From G965279355 sp965279355 (lineage in GTDB: Bacteria > Pseudomonadota > Alphaproteobacteria > CACIAM-22H2): a stretch of DNA of 64,000 bases. Shown here one piece after another: positions 44,831 to 52,483 of the stretch. The stretch lies in contig OZ257155.1 of assembly GCA_965279355.1 (NCBI GenBank), positions 124,001 to 188,000 of the forward strand. Direction: 5' to 3'. The position numbers and the translations under genes were made by a program. Below the pieces are notes generated by a model. The model was not told the DNA's origin. It searched no databases and worked only from the letters and a program-made list of their open reading frames with translations. Each line of letters starts with the position of its first letter. Within the stretch, counting starts at the first letter, position 1.

Positions 44831-46507
44831 TCAGAGATCGGTAATCGCGTAAGCCTTCACCGGCGTCTTAAAGCCCTTGAGCTGCTTTTCGCCGAGATCC
44901 GCGAACTGGTAGCCGGTTCCCTCGCAGATCTGCTTGACCGCTTCGCTGCAGGCCGTCTGATTGTCGCCGGCGATGGCGCACATGCGGCTGGCGAGTTGGA
45001 CCGTGGATCCGAAGAGGTCGGAGCCCGCCTTGATCGGCTCGCCCGCCGCGAGGCCGATCCGCAGGGTCATGCCGATTTCGGCATTCACCGAGCGGTGGGC
45101 GTTGATATTGCGGTGGATCTGCTGTGTCGCCTGAACGGCCAGCCGCGCGTCGTCGAAGGCGGCCATGATGCCGTCGCCGGTGTGCTTGATTTCGCGACCG
45201 GAGAAGGCCTGCAGCGCATCGCGGACGATACGGTTATGCGCCTGTACCATCTCGTAGTGCTTGGCGTCACCGTGGATCTGGGTGAACTCGGTCGAGCCGA
45301 TGATGTCGGTGAACATGACTGCAACATGGTTGGTGATCGCCGCGGCGTCCTGTTCCTTTTGGGCCCATTCGTCGAGAGCGTTGGCTAGGGTCGCGCTGGC
45401 GGTGACGCTGCCTTGGGCGCGAGCGTCGGCGGCTGCTTGGCCCGCTTCGAACATGGCCTGCGACTTCGGGTCAGTCAGGAATTCTTCGTAGCGCGCCGCG
45501 AAGCGTGCGCCCGCCTTCGGATCGCCGACCAGGGCGGAGAGTGCGGCGGCCATGACATCGCGCGTCATCTTCTGATCCCAGAGGCCGCGCCTGGCTTCAC
45601 TTGTGCAGAGACCGGCCAGGAACAGATAACAGCCGAACAGGGCTTGCGCGTCGGGACGCTTGGTCAGCGAGGCGAGGCTCTGTTGAAAGAAGGCGACGAG
45701 CTGCGTTGCTTCCGGCGGTGCGGATGCGATCCCAGCGGAAGGGTCTAGTTCTTCGTCCTCTTCGACTTCCACGGTCGGGAGCTTCGGCGTCGATGGGCTT
45801 GTCGTACGGGCCGGTGGCGGCGCGCTTGCGACGGTGCCGGTCGCCGGGCGGGGTGGGGCGACGTCGTAGAGGAAGGTGCGGGCGCTGCCCTCGGCAATCA
45901 GGATCAGGCCGCCGGCGCACAGGCCGACCGCGAACATGGCCCCCGCCACGGTCAGCAGCCAGTAGGGGCCGAAGGTCGCCTTGAGGCTGGGCACCAGCCC
46001 GACATCCTGCGGCGATTGCAGCACAAAAACGATTCCCGCCGCGGCGGCCAGGGCACCACCGCCCAGCACCAGGGTGATCAACTGCACCGGGCGCGGCGGC
46101 TCGCGAAACACCCGGGACGCGCGGGCATTGTCCGCGGCTGCGCCCGCCGCGCGGGCTTTGGCGGCGGCAGCCGCCTTTGCATCCTTAAGAACCGGCGCGC
46201 CGGGGACCGGACGGCTGGCCACGCTGGGCGCCTTGCGGGACGGGCCGTCGCCGGCGCGCGCCCCGCGATCCATCAGGGCCGGGACGTCATCCGTCTTGGT
46301 GCGCTTGAGCAGCGTCTTCTGGTTCGACTGGCCGCTGTCGGGGTCATAGCTCTCCTCCATGACCCGGATGCCCTTGATGTCGGCTTCGGCATAGAGCTCT
46401 TGGGCGGCATCAAGCGCGCGCTGCTTCTGATGTCCGCGGAACGTCTCCTGCAGCGACCATCGCGAACCGTCGTAGAAATAAACTTCGTAGGTAACCTGCG
46501 CAGCCAA
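44831..46507 (-). CDS. membrane-bound class III adenylate/guanylate cyclase
   Basis: A 558-residue protein. The N-terminal ~80 residues (VTYEVYFYDGSRWSLQETF) form a small soluble domain, followed by an Ala-rich linker, two membrane helices (about residues 142-165 and 183-210), a Pro-rich and acidic linker, a helical region, and a C-terminal class III cyclase domain. Metal-binding D401 (MFTDIIGS) and D445 (HTGDGIMAAF) are 44 residues apart, as expected, so it is probably active. The TTG at 46507 was chosen because GGAG lies seven bases upstream. It converges with the Atm1-type gene, with three bases between the stops. Confidence 0.88.
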   Translation of the reverse strand: MAAQVTYEVYFYDGSRWSLQETFRGHQKQRALDAAQELYAEADIKGIRVMEESYDPDSGQSNQKTLLKRTKTDDVPALMDRGARAGDGPSRKAPSVASRPVPGAPVLKDAKAAAAAKARAAGAAADNARASRVFREPPRPVQLITLVLGGGALAAAAGIVFVLQSPQDVGLVPSLKATFGPYWLLTVAGAMFAVGLCAGGLILIAEGSARTFLYDVAPPRPATGTVASAPPPARTTSPSTPKLPTVEVEEDEELDPSAGIASAPPEATQLVAFFQQSLASLTKRPDAQALFGCYLFLAGLCTSEARRGLWDQKMTRDVMAAALSALVGDPKAGARFAARYEEFLTDPKSQAMFEAGQAAADARAQGSVTASATLANALDEWAQKEQDAAAITNHVAVMFTDIIGSTEFTQIHGDAKHYEMVQAHNRIVRDALQAFSGREIKHTGDGIMAAFDDARLAVQATQQIHRNINAHRSVNAEIGMTLRIGLAAGEPIKAGSDLFGSTVQLASRMCAIAGDNQTACSEAVKQICEGTGYQFADLGEKQLKGFKTPVKAYAITDL

Positions 46508-46889
46508 GTGCGACTCCAGCCAAATCAGACAGGCATACTGCCCGCACCAAGTATAAAGCGATTGCTGACCCGAATCCCCGCGATGACAGCTTTGGGGCAC
46601 GCCCGCCCGCGGCTTCTTTTCGCGGCACCCTGTTACGGCACCGACCGGACTTCGATCAACGGTTTCTTGCCGGGATACCGCCGGCGTGACGCGCCGCTCA
46701 CAATTCCAACAATTGTCTTTATGCCGTCACGTTTGGGTTTCAGGCCCCCGGCAAATGTGCCGTTTCGAACACAGGGGCGACATTATTAAGCTTCGTGTCA
46801 GAGCGAAAAGATCGGCCTAAAACATAGCTCTACGAGCCGTGCTGGACATGGCTGGTCCGCCGGAAAAGTGCTCGAGGAGAGTGGATTTG
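46508..46889. other. 382-base divergent intergenic region
   Basis: This stretch lies between the divergent cyclase and coiled-coil protein genes and must hold both promoters. No clear -35/-10 pair, GGAAC-type element, RNA gene or repeat was seen. It is less GC-rich around 46700-46810. In-frame extensions of both neighbours reach into it but lack ribosome sites. Confidence 0.5.
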
Positions 46890-47480
46890 ATGGCGCATGG
46901 GCAACACCGGACTTCAAAGATCGCCCCGCATGGGAAGATGGCCCCGCTGGGCATGGCACCGACCCTCGGTCCGTTTGTCGACGGGTCGGCCAAACATCAT
47001 CGTGTAAAAAGCTATGTATCCGCCGAAAGGGTCTACGACGCGCTGCGTCACCGGCTCGGCTGCTTCCCGGTCGGCGAACGTGCGCCGGGCTATACGAGCT
47101 GGTGCACGTCGAACGGCGTGCAGTTCCAGGTCGACGATCCGGTCTCCGATGCGGATGCTGCTGCCGTGTGGCGCGCCGACGGGTCGCGGACACTTTTCTA
47201 CTCGTATCAGTATGCCTATGCGCTGCTGCTCTATGTGAGCCAGCTCGTGATCGGCCGGATTGCCGCAACGACGCCGGCGCCGACCCAGAACGTCAATAGC
47301 ACCCCGCACCGTCCGGCGACGCCGGTCCAGGCGATGAATGAATTCATCGAGAAGCGGGAGCAGGCGATCACACAGATGGAAGCGCTGCTCGCGCAGACCA
47401 AAGCGGAAGTCGAACGCTCGAAGACTATCGTCAACAGTATTGAGCGTCAGCGAAAGCTGCATACCGACTTCTACGTATAA
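46890..47480 (+). CDS. hypothetical protein with C-terminal coiled coil
   Basis: A 196-residue protein. Residues ~40-130 form a globular region with two cysteines (HRLGCFPVGERAPGYTSWC), followed by a Thr/Pro/Asn linker and a C-terminal helical stretch (IEKREQAITQMEALLAQTKA) with heptad character. The ATG at 46890 was preferred because GAGGAG lies upstream. No family was recognised. It is a stand-alone gene, divergent from the cyclase gene. Confidence 0.6.
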   Translation: MAHGQHRTSKIAPHGKMAPLGMAPTLGPFVDGSAKHHRVKSYVSAERVYDALRHRLGCFPVGERAPGYTSWCTSNGVQFQVDDPVSDADAAAVWRADGSRTLFYSYQYAYALLLYVSQLVIGRIAATTPAPTQNVNSTPHRPATPVQAMNEFIEKREQAITQMEALLAQTKAEVERSKTIVNSIERQRKLHTDFYV

Positions 47481-47561
47481 GGGCGCTGCACGGCAGCACA
47501 GGCACCCGCAAGCGAAAAGACGGGTTGCCTCATAGACCGGGGATCGGTTACGGAGGTTGCC

Positions 47562-48038
47562 ATGATGGCGTCACTCCTCCGCCTTTCGCTCCTGCTGATC
47601 GCCTTTTTAGCCGCCGTGCCCGCGACGCAGGCGCAGCAGGCCCAGCCAAGCCGCGTTAACTTCGCGACCTCTCAGCTCGTCATCGAAAGCGGCGGCCAGC
47701 GTCATTCTTTCACCGTCGAGCTGGCCGATAACGACGAACGCCGCGCGCTTGGCCTGATGTACCGGACCGCGCTGGCGCCCGATGCGGGCATGCTTTTCGA
47801 TTTCAAGGCGGACCAGCCGGTCTCGATGTGGATGCGCAACACGCGGATCCCGCTGGATATGCTGTTCGTCGCGCGCGACGGGCGGATCGTGAATATCGCG
47901 CAGCGCACGGTCCCGTTTTCGGAGACCACCATTCCCTCCCGCGGTCCGGTTCGGGCGGTTCTGGAAGTGGCGGGCGGCACGGCGGAGCGGCTCGGGCTCA
48001 AGCCCGGCGACCGCCTCGTTCATCCGCTGTTTCGCTAG
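47562..48038 (+). CDS. DUF192 family secreted protein
   Basis: A 158-residue protein with a signal peptide of about 23 residues (AVPATQAQQ) and a full DUF192 domain: VELADNDERRALGLMYRTAL, MLFDFKADQPVSMWMRNTRI, then PLDMLFVARDGRI and VLEVAGGTAERLGLKPGD. DUF192 proteins are widespread small periplasmic proteins of unknown role. GGAGGTTGCC gives a strong ribosome site. Confidence 0.92.
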   Translation: MMASLLRLSLLLIAFLAAVPATQAQQAQPSRVNFATSQLVIESGGQRHSFTVELADNDERRALGLMYRTALAPDAGMLFDFKADQPVSMWMRNTRIPLDMLFVARDGRIVNIAQRTVPFSETTIPSRGPVRAVLEVAGGTAERLGLKPGDRLVHPLFR

Positions 48039-48042
48039 TCTT

Positions 48043-48160
48043 CGTCATGCTCCGGCTTGACCGGAGCATCCATCTTTTGCTGGCGAAATCTGTGCCCGGT
48101 CCGTGGATGCCCGGTCAAGCCGGGGCACGACCGATAGAGCGCAGCCGGGCATGACGGATA
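48043..48160. repeat. REP-like palindromic intergenic repeat
   Basis: A perfect nine-base palindrome ATGCTCCGG/CCGGAGCAT (48048-48056, 48062-48070) is followed by an imperfect one built on TGCCCGG/CCGGGGCA (48109-48128) and by a third inverted fragment (AGCCGGGCATGAC at about 48143-48155). The core, GTCATG-C-CCGG-CTTGA-CCGG, resembles REP-type intergenic palindromes common in Hyphomicrobiales. Confidence 0.7.
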
Positions 48161-48178
48161 GAGAGCAGGGGTGAAGCC

Positions 48179-48487
48179 TTACGCCGGCGGGCCAAGCTGC
48201 GCCGCCAGGCGCGGCAGGACCTGCAGGTCCTGGCCGGTAGCGATCAGGCACGAGATTCCGGTCGGCAGCGAGAACAGCAGTGTCCAGGTCTTGCCGTCCG
48301 GGCTCGACAGGATTTCAAGCAGGGCGCCGTTATCGGCGATGCCGATGGCGGAGGTCTGCTCTTCGTACTGGCCGGAAAGCTGTTTGACAATGTCGGCGCG
48401 CGGCCCGCAGCTGCGCACCTGTTGTGCTTCGGCCCGGCTGGCCAGAGCGACCGCCAGCACGGCGGCAAGTCCTATGATCCTCAACAT
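48179..48487 (-). CDS. small secreted protein of unknown function
   Basis: A 102-residue protein with a signal peptide (MLRIIGLAAVLAVALASRAEA) and a compact mature part with two cysteines (VRSCGPRADIVKQL and ISCLIATGQDL). The pattern RADIVKQLSGQYEEQTSAIG resembles small alphaproteobacterial periplasmic proteins, but no named family was recognised. AAAGGAG precedes the ATG. Confidence 0.75.
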   Translation of the reverse strand: MLRIIGLAAVLAVALASRAEAQQVRSCGPRADIVKQLSGQYEEQTSAIGIADNGALLEILSSPDGKTWTLLFSLPTGISCLIATGQDLQVLPRLAAQLGPPA

Positions 48488-48555
48488 GACGCAACTCCTT
48501 TGTCAGAGTGTGCCAATCGTTCTTAAAGTGTCAGCCCGAAGGGCTTGAGGAAGGG

Positions 48556-49197
48556 TTAACGCTTGCAGGCCACGGTCAGCCCGTCGCCGACCGCCAGCAT
48601 GGCCATGCTAACTCGCTGGTCCGCATGGATCTTTTTGTTGAGGGCTTGCAGCGCGCGGGTCGCGGTGTCGGTGGTTTTCGCATCGGCGACGCCGCCGCCC
48701 CACCAGACATTGTCGATGGCCACGATCCCCTGCGGCCGCAGCAGGATGAGCACGCGCTCGTAATAGGAATCGTAGTTCGTCTTGTCGGCGTCGATGAACG
48801 CCATGTCGAAGGTGCCGGCGGCGCCATCGGCAATCAGCTTGTCGAGGGTCTCCAGCGCCGGGGCGAGGCGGAGATCGATCTTCTGCGCGACCCCGGCGTC
48901 TTTCCAGTAGCGGCGCCCGATCGCTGTCCACTCATCGCTCACGTCGCACGCGATGAGCGTGCCGTCATCGGGCAAAGCGAGCGCCACGGACAGCGCGCTG
49001 TAGCCGGTGAAGGTGCCGATCTCCAGGCAGCGCCGCGCGCGCGTCATCTGCACCAGCAGCGCCAGAACCTGTCCGGTCTCCGGCGAGATCTGCATATAGC
49101 GATTGGGGAGGGCGAGGGTTGCCTCACGCAGCCGCGCCAGGCTCTCCGGCTCGCGCACCGCGTTCCGGCGGATATAGGTGTCGATGCTGGGCGCCAT
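48556..49197 (-). CDS. class I SAM-dependent O-methyltransferase (caffeoyl-CoA type)
   Basis: A 213-residue methyltransferase. EIGTFTGYSALSVALALP is the SAM-binding loop, MAFIDADKTNYDSYYERVL carries the metal-binding acidic residues typical of the caffeoyl-CoA/catechol O-methyltransferase family, and GIVAIDNVWWGG follows. These enzymes methylate catechol-type hydroxyls with Mg2+. It stands alone, divergent from the YciI-like gene. The natural substrate is unknown. Confidence 0.9.
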   Translation of the reverse strand: MAPSIDTYIRRNAVREPESLARLREATLALPNRYMQISPETGQVLALLVQMTRARRCLEIGTFTGYSALSVALALPDDGTLIACDVSDEWTAIGRRYWKDAGVAQKIDLRLAPALETLDKLIADGAAGTFDMAFIDADKTNYDSYYERVLILLRPQGIVAIDNVWWGGGVADAKTTDTATRALQALNKKIHADQRVSMAMLAVGDGLTVACKR

Positions 49198-49291
49198 GGT
49201 CAGCTATCCTGACGCGACTGCCGCGAAACGCAATGGGACATCGTGGCAACGAGCGAACGCAGCAGCAAGGCAACGCAGCAACGGGGACCCG

Positions 49292-49612
49292 ATGCTCTAC
49301 ATCTCCTACGGGCTCGACGATCCGGCCAAGGCCCATGTCCGCGCCGCCACCAAGGAGGCTCATTTCGCCTATCTGGAGCTCCACAAGGAAAAGCTGGTGC
49401 TGGGCGGGGCGCTCCTGGCCGACGACAGCGCCGCGCCTGTCAGGATCGGCAGCGTCCTCATCATCAACGTGCCGTCCAAAGCGGAGGCCGACGCGTTCTT
49501 CAACAACGAGCCGTTTTTCAGGAATGGCCTGTTCAGCAGCCGCAGCGTGACCCGCATGCGGCGCGGCCAGTGGAACCCCGGCGCCGCCCCCAACACGGCC
49601 GAAGGAAACTGA
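49292..49612 (+). CDS. YciI-like protein
   Basis: A 106-residue protein of the YciI/dimeric alpha-beta barrel family: HFAYLELHKEKLVLGGALL and VPSKAEADAFFNNEPFF are typical. The conserved histidine and aspartate of YciI are represented (H24, D71 region). YciI-like proteins are small enzymes or binding proteins of uncertain function. ACGGGGACC precedes the ATG. Confidence 0.85.
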   Translation: MLYISYGLDDPAKAHVRAATKEAHFAYLELHKEKLVLGGALLADDSAAPVRIGSVLIINVPSKAEADAFFNNEPFFRNGLFSSRSVTRMRRGQWNPGAAPNTAEGN

Positions 49613-49703
49613 AGCGGGTCAATAGTTTGCGGGTAAAACCGGCGACGGGGCGGCCTTGGCGCGGCGCCCCCCTTCGTGTATATGGAGCGCGGCCCATGCG
49701 TCG

Positions 49704-49777
49704 CGGAGCGTAGCTCAGCCTGGTAGAGCGCCAGCTTTGGGAGCTGGATGTCGAGAGTTCGAATCCCTCCGCTCCGA
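49704..49777 (+). tRNA. tRNA-Pro (anticodon TGG)
   Basis: A full cloverleaf: acceptor CGGAGCG/CGCTCCG, D arm GCTC...GAGC, anticodon stem CCAGC/GCTGG around TTTGGGA, and T loop TTCGAAT. One A-C mismatch is present in the T stem. CCA is not encoded. Confidence 0.95.
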
Positions 49778-49811
49778 CGCGACGCAGGCCGATCTGAGGT
49801 AGGATAGAGCG

Positions 49812-50105
49812 ATGCCAGCGCGAATCTACAAGCCGACCAAGACGGCCATGCAATCCGGGCGCGCCAATACGCGCAAATGGGTTCTCGAGTTCGAACCGAA
49901 GGACGCCAAGCGGGCCGACCCGCTGATGGGCTGGGCTGGATCGCGCGATACCGAAGGGCAACTCAGACTGCGCTTCGACAAACGCGAAGAGGCGGTCGCC
50001 TATTGCGAACGCCACGGCATCGACTTCGCCGTGTCGGCTCCCGAAACGGCGCCGCTGAAGATCAAAGCCTACGCCGACAATTTCAGATTCGACCGCATCA
50101 AGTAA
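49812..50105 (+). CDS. NADH dehydrogenase (complex I) accessory subunit, NDUFS4-like
   Basis: A 97-residue protein: MPARIYKPTKTAMQSGRANT, then WVLEFEPKDAKRADPLMGWA, SRDTEGQLRLRFD and KIKAYADNFRFDRIK. This is the ETC complex I subunit family, homologous to mitochondrial NDUFS4 and found in alphaproteobacteria. It binds the peripheral arm of complex I and stabilises it. Between two tRNA genes it is a classic alphaproteobacterial arrangement. Confidence 0.95.
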   Translation: MPARIYKPTKTAMQSGRANTRKWVLEFEPKDAKRADPLMGWAGSRDTEGQLRLRFDKREEAVAYCERHGIDFAVSAPETAPLKIKAYADNFRFDRIK

Positions 50106-50128
50106 CCGGTGCGGCCGCGGCGCATCAA

Positions 50129-50205
50129 GAGCCCTTAGCTCAGCTGGATAGAGCAACAGCCTTCTAAGCTGTAGGTCGCTGGTTCGAATCCAGCAGGGCT
50201 CGCCA
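50129..50205 (+). tRNA. tRNA-Arg (anticodon TCT)
   Basis: A complete cloverleaf with acceptor GAGCCCT/AGGGCTC, anticodon stem ACAGC/GCTGT around CTTCTAA, T arm GCTGG-TTCGAAT-CCAGC, and an encoded CCA end (50203-50205). All stems pair perfectly. Confidence 0.97.
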
Positions 50206-50217
50206 TCATTTGTGATG

Positions 50218-50400
50218 TCATCGGTCCAGCGACCATATGCCTTCATCGATAAGCGTCCGCCATTCCACCTCTACTGTTTCCTCTGAGTCGATGAATTGGA
50301 GTGTCGCGCGCCAGTTACCATCCGATACCGAAACCACTTCGGCTTCGCGTATCCCCTGCGAAATCTTGCGCACCCATATTTGTCTAAGCTGAAACCGCAT
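50218..50400 (-). CDS. 60-residue hypothetical protein
   Basis: A short protein starting MRFQLRQIWVRKISQGIREA and ending IDEGIWSLDR, acidic in the second half (FIDSEETVEVEWRTL). GGAGGTGCGAG directly precedes the ATG at 50400, which gives good support for translation. It ends 13 bases after tRNA-Arg. The family was not recognised; a beta-rich fold seems likely. Confidence 0.65.
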   Translation of the reverse strand: MRFQLRQIWVRKISQGIREAEVVSVSDGNWRATLQFIDSEETVEVEWRTLIDEGIWSLDR

Positions 50401-50495
50401 CTCGCACCTCCACAGGTTGTTCTGTGGGGGCAGATAATGGTTAAAATTGATTAACAATTGGCTGTCGGCAGTCTACCCGTGAAGCGGCACCCATT

Positions 50496-50819
50496 TCATC
50501 TACACACAGTAGAGTTACCGAACTGTGAGCATGCAACCGTTGCCTTGCCTGGATCCCGCACAATGACGCCGTTTCCGAACGGCGTAACCGTGGCCGGCTG
50601 TTGGCCCGGTGATCTTACGAGGACTCCACTGCCGAACTGACTAGCGCTTGCACCCGGTGATTCCGACGGTGAGAACCTATAGCCGTTCACGACTGGAACG
50701 GCAGCGGGCGACGGTTTGCGCTCCCCAGCGTGCGCCAGCGGTGGCGCCACAACTGCAATCAGCGCTAATAGCAAAACAAGTTTCAAGGTTCCCTGCCGAG
50801 ACTGCGCCTGTGCCGACAA
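50496..50819 (-). CDS. small secreted protein with three FGxGVxVRxPG-type repeats
   Basis: A 107-residue protein with a signal peptide (VLLLALIAVVAPPLAHA, about residues 15-31), a Pro-rich stretch, and three imperfect repeats of about 16-18 residues: QFGSGVLVRSPGQQP, PFGNGVIVRDPGKA and QFGNSTVCR. Two cysteines near the end could form a disulfide. No family was recognised. It is in an A+T-richer pocket just after tRNA-Arg. Confidence 0.65.
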   Translation of the reverse strand: MSAQAQSRQGTLKLVLLLALIAVVAPPLAHAGERKPSPAAVPVVNGYRFSPSESPGASASQFGSGVLVRSPGQQPATVTPFGNGVIVRDPGKATVACSQFGNSTVCR

Positions 50820-50904
50820 CGCGTCATGGGCGGAGCCTATTTCCGGCGGACCGTCAGCGCACCGTTCTAAGCCTCGTTGTATGTCTCTTCGATAACGCGG
50901 CTAT

Positions 50905-51918
50905 TCACTCCTCCGCAGTGAACCCTGACGCCTGAACGATCGGCTTCCACGCATCCATCTCGGAGCGGATGCGCGCGGCGAATTCGTTTGGGGTCGTGAT
51001 CTCGGGTTCCGATTGCGAGGTCGCGAGGAACTCGACGAACTCGCGACTCTGCAGGGCCGCGTGGAGCGCCTTGACGAGAGCGGCGACGGTATCGGGCCGG
51101 GTCCGCGGCGGCGCGAAATAGCCAAACCATTCTTCGATCACCATGTCCCGGTATCCGCTTTCAGCGAAGGTGGGGACGTCGGGTAGGTTGCTCATGCGCG
51201 TCCGGCCGGTGATGGCGATGACGCGCGCGGCGCCGGCCTTATGGCGTGTGATGGCGTCGTTGCCGATCGGGCTGAAGAAGGAGGGGATGCCGCCGCCCAG
51301 CAGTTCCTGCCACGCGGGTGCCGCGCCACGATACTGGACCGGCTGCAGCGGCACGTTCGACGCCTTTGCCAGCATCACGCCGCTGAAATGCGGAACGCTG
51401 CCGCTGGCCGGTGTCGCGTAGAACGCATTCTTCTCATCGGCCTTCGCCCAGGCGAGATATTCGGCCGGCGTCTTTGCGGGATTTGACGGACCCCCGATCA
51501 GGCCCATCTTCAGACTGTGCGATGTCGTGAGCGGGACGAGATCGGCGATCGGGTCGTAGCTCAGCTTCTTGTAGATATGCGGATAGAGCGTCACCGGGCT
51601 GGCCGGCGTCATCAGGATCGTGCTGCCGTCCGCGGGCGCTGCCTTGAGCGCCTCAATCGCCAGCCGTCCGCCGGCGCCGGCCTTGTTTTCGATCAGGATG
51701 GTCTGCGCATACGTCCCGCGCAGGCGCTCGCCGATCTGCCGCACGATGATGTCGACGCCGGCCCCCGCGGGAAAACCGACAATGATCTTGAGGGTGGGGA
51801 TGCTGCCTTGCGCCAGCGCAGGGATGGGCAGCATCGGGACGGCCAGGGCCGCCCCGCCCAGCGCCGCTCCCGACAAGGCCAGAAAGTCACGCCGCGATAC
51901 GTTTGGATCGTTGTTCAT
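50905..51918 (-). CDS. Bug-type tripartite tricarboxylate transporter binding protein (Tat-exported)
   Basis: A 337-residue binding protein with a twin-arginine signal (VSRRDFLALSGAALGGAALA). KIIVGFPAGAGVDIIVRQIG and ILIENKAGAGGRLAIEAL are Bug ligand loops. No permease genes adjoin it. It is the last gene on the minus strand after the DUF3237 and carotenoid oxygenase genes, with 43 bases before it, so the three probably form one operon for uptake and cleavage of the same compound. Confidence 0.93.
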   Translation of the reverse strand: MNNDPNVSRRDFLALSGAALGGAALAVPMLPIPALAQGSIPTLKIIVGFPAGAGVDIIVRQIGERLRGTYAQTILIENKAGAGGRLAIEALKAAPADGSTILMTPASPVTLYPHIYKKLSYDPIADLVPLTTSHSLKMGLIGGPSNPAKTPAEYLAWAKADEKNAFYATPASGSVPHFSGVMLAKASNVPLQPVQYRGAAPAWQELLGGGIPSFFSPIGNDAITRHKAGAARVIAITGRTRMSNLPDVPTFAESGYRDMVIEEWFGYFAPPRTRPDTVAALVKALHAALQSREFVEFLATSQSEPEITTPNEFAARIRSEMDAWKPIVQASGFTAEE

Positions 51919-51961
51919 TGTTGCCTCCCGATAATGTTTTTGTTCCGGCTCTGTCGTCGCG

Positions 51962-52450
51962 TCACCCGACGGTGAAGTAGTCGAAGACGGTGTGGTCCGG
52001 ATCGGGCTTCCGCTGGCCGCGCCCGACGATCACCGTGCGCGTCATCCAGTCATGCGGACCGACCGGCGTGTCGAAGACCGGCGTGATGTAGAAATAGGTG
52101 TTCGGCTTGATGGCGAAGCTGCTCTTGCCTTCGGCGGGCGGGATCGGCTTGCCGTTCTCATCGCGGCCATAGAGGAAGCCGCGATTGTTGATGTAGATCG
52201 GCGAGCCGTCGGACGCCTCGAACATGTAGTGCGCGTTCAGCTCCGAGACATGATCGGGACGTCCGCGCGCGTAGTCGCCGCCGCTATAGGGCAGCACGCG
52301 GCCCTGCAGACGCGGCCCGGTGATGGTGCCGCCGGTGCAGGGGACATAGACGCGGCCGCCCATCGGCGTCGTTGGCTGGAAGCGCGTACGCTCCTTGAAT
52401 TCGATGCGGACGGTGAAGGCGTGTTCGAGCTTGAGGGCGTCGGGTGTCAT
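51962..52450 (-). CDS. DUF3237 family protein
   Basis: A 162-residue protein of the DUF3237 family: GGTITGPRLQGRVLPYSGGD, SELNAHYMFEASDGSPIYIN, and NTYFYITPVFDTPVGPHDWM are its conserved blocks. The fold is a beta-barrel; members often sit beside aromatic or lignin-derived catabolic genes, but no biochemical role is established. It lies 33 bases after the carotenoid oxygenase gene. AGGAGACCTC is the ribosome site. Confidence 0.9.
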   Translation of the reverse strand: MTPDALKLEHAFTVRIEFKERTRFQPTTPMGGRVYVPCTGGTITGPRLQGRVLPYSGGDYARGRPDHVSELNAHYMFEASDGSPIYINNRGFLYGRDENGKPIPPAEGKSSFAIKPNTYFYITPVFDTPVGPHDWMTRTVIVGRGQRKPDPDHTVFDYFTVG

Positions 52451-52483
52451 GAGGTCTCCTGAAGAAACGTTGTGCCGTCGAAA

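Noticed and set aside
49704..50820. tRNA genes as a possible genomic-island boundary
   Set aside because: No integrase, direct repeat of a tRNA end, or mobility gene was found; the complex I subunit between the tRNAs is core. Only the small genes beyond tRNA-Arg remain noteworthy.
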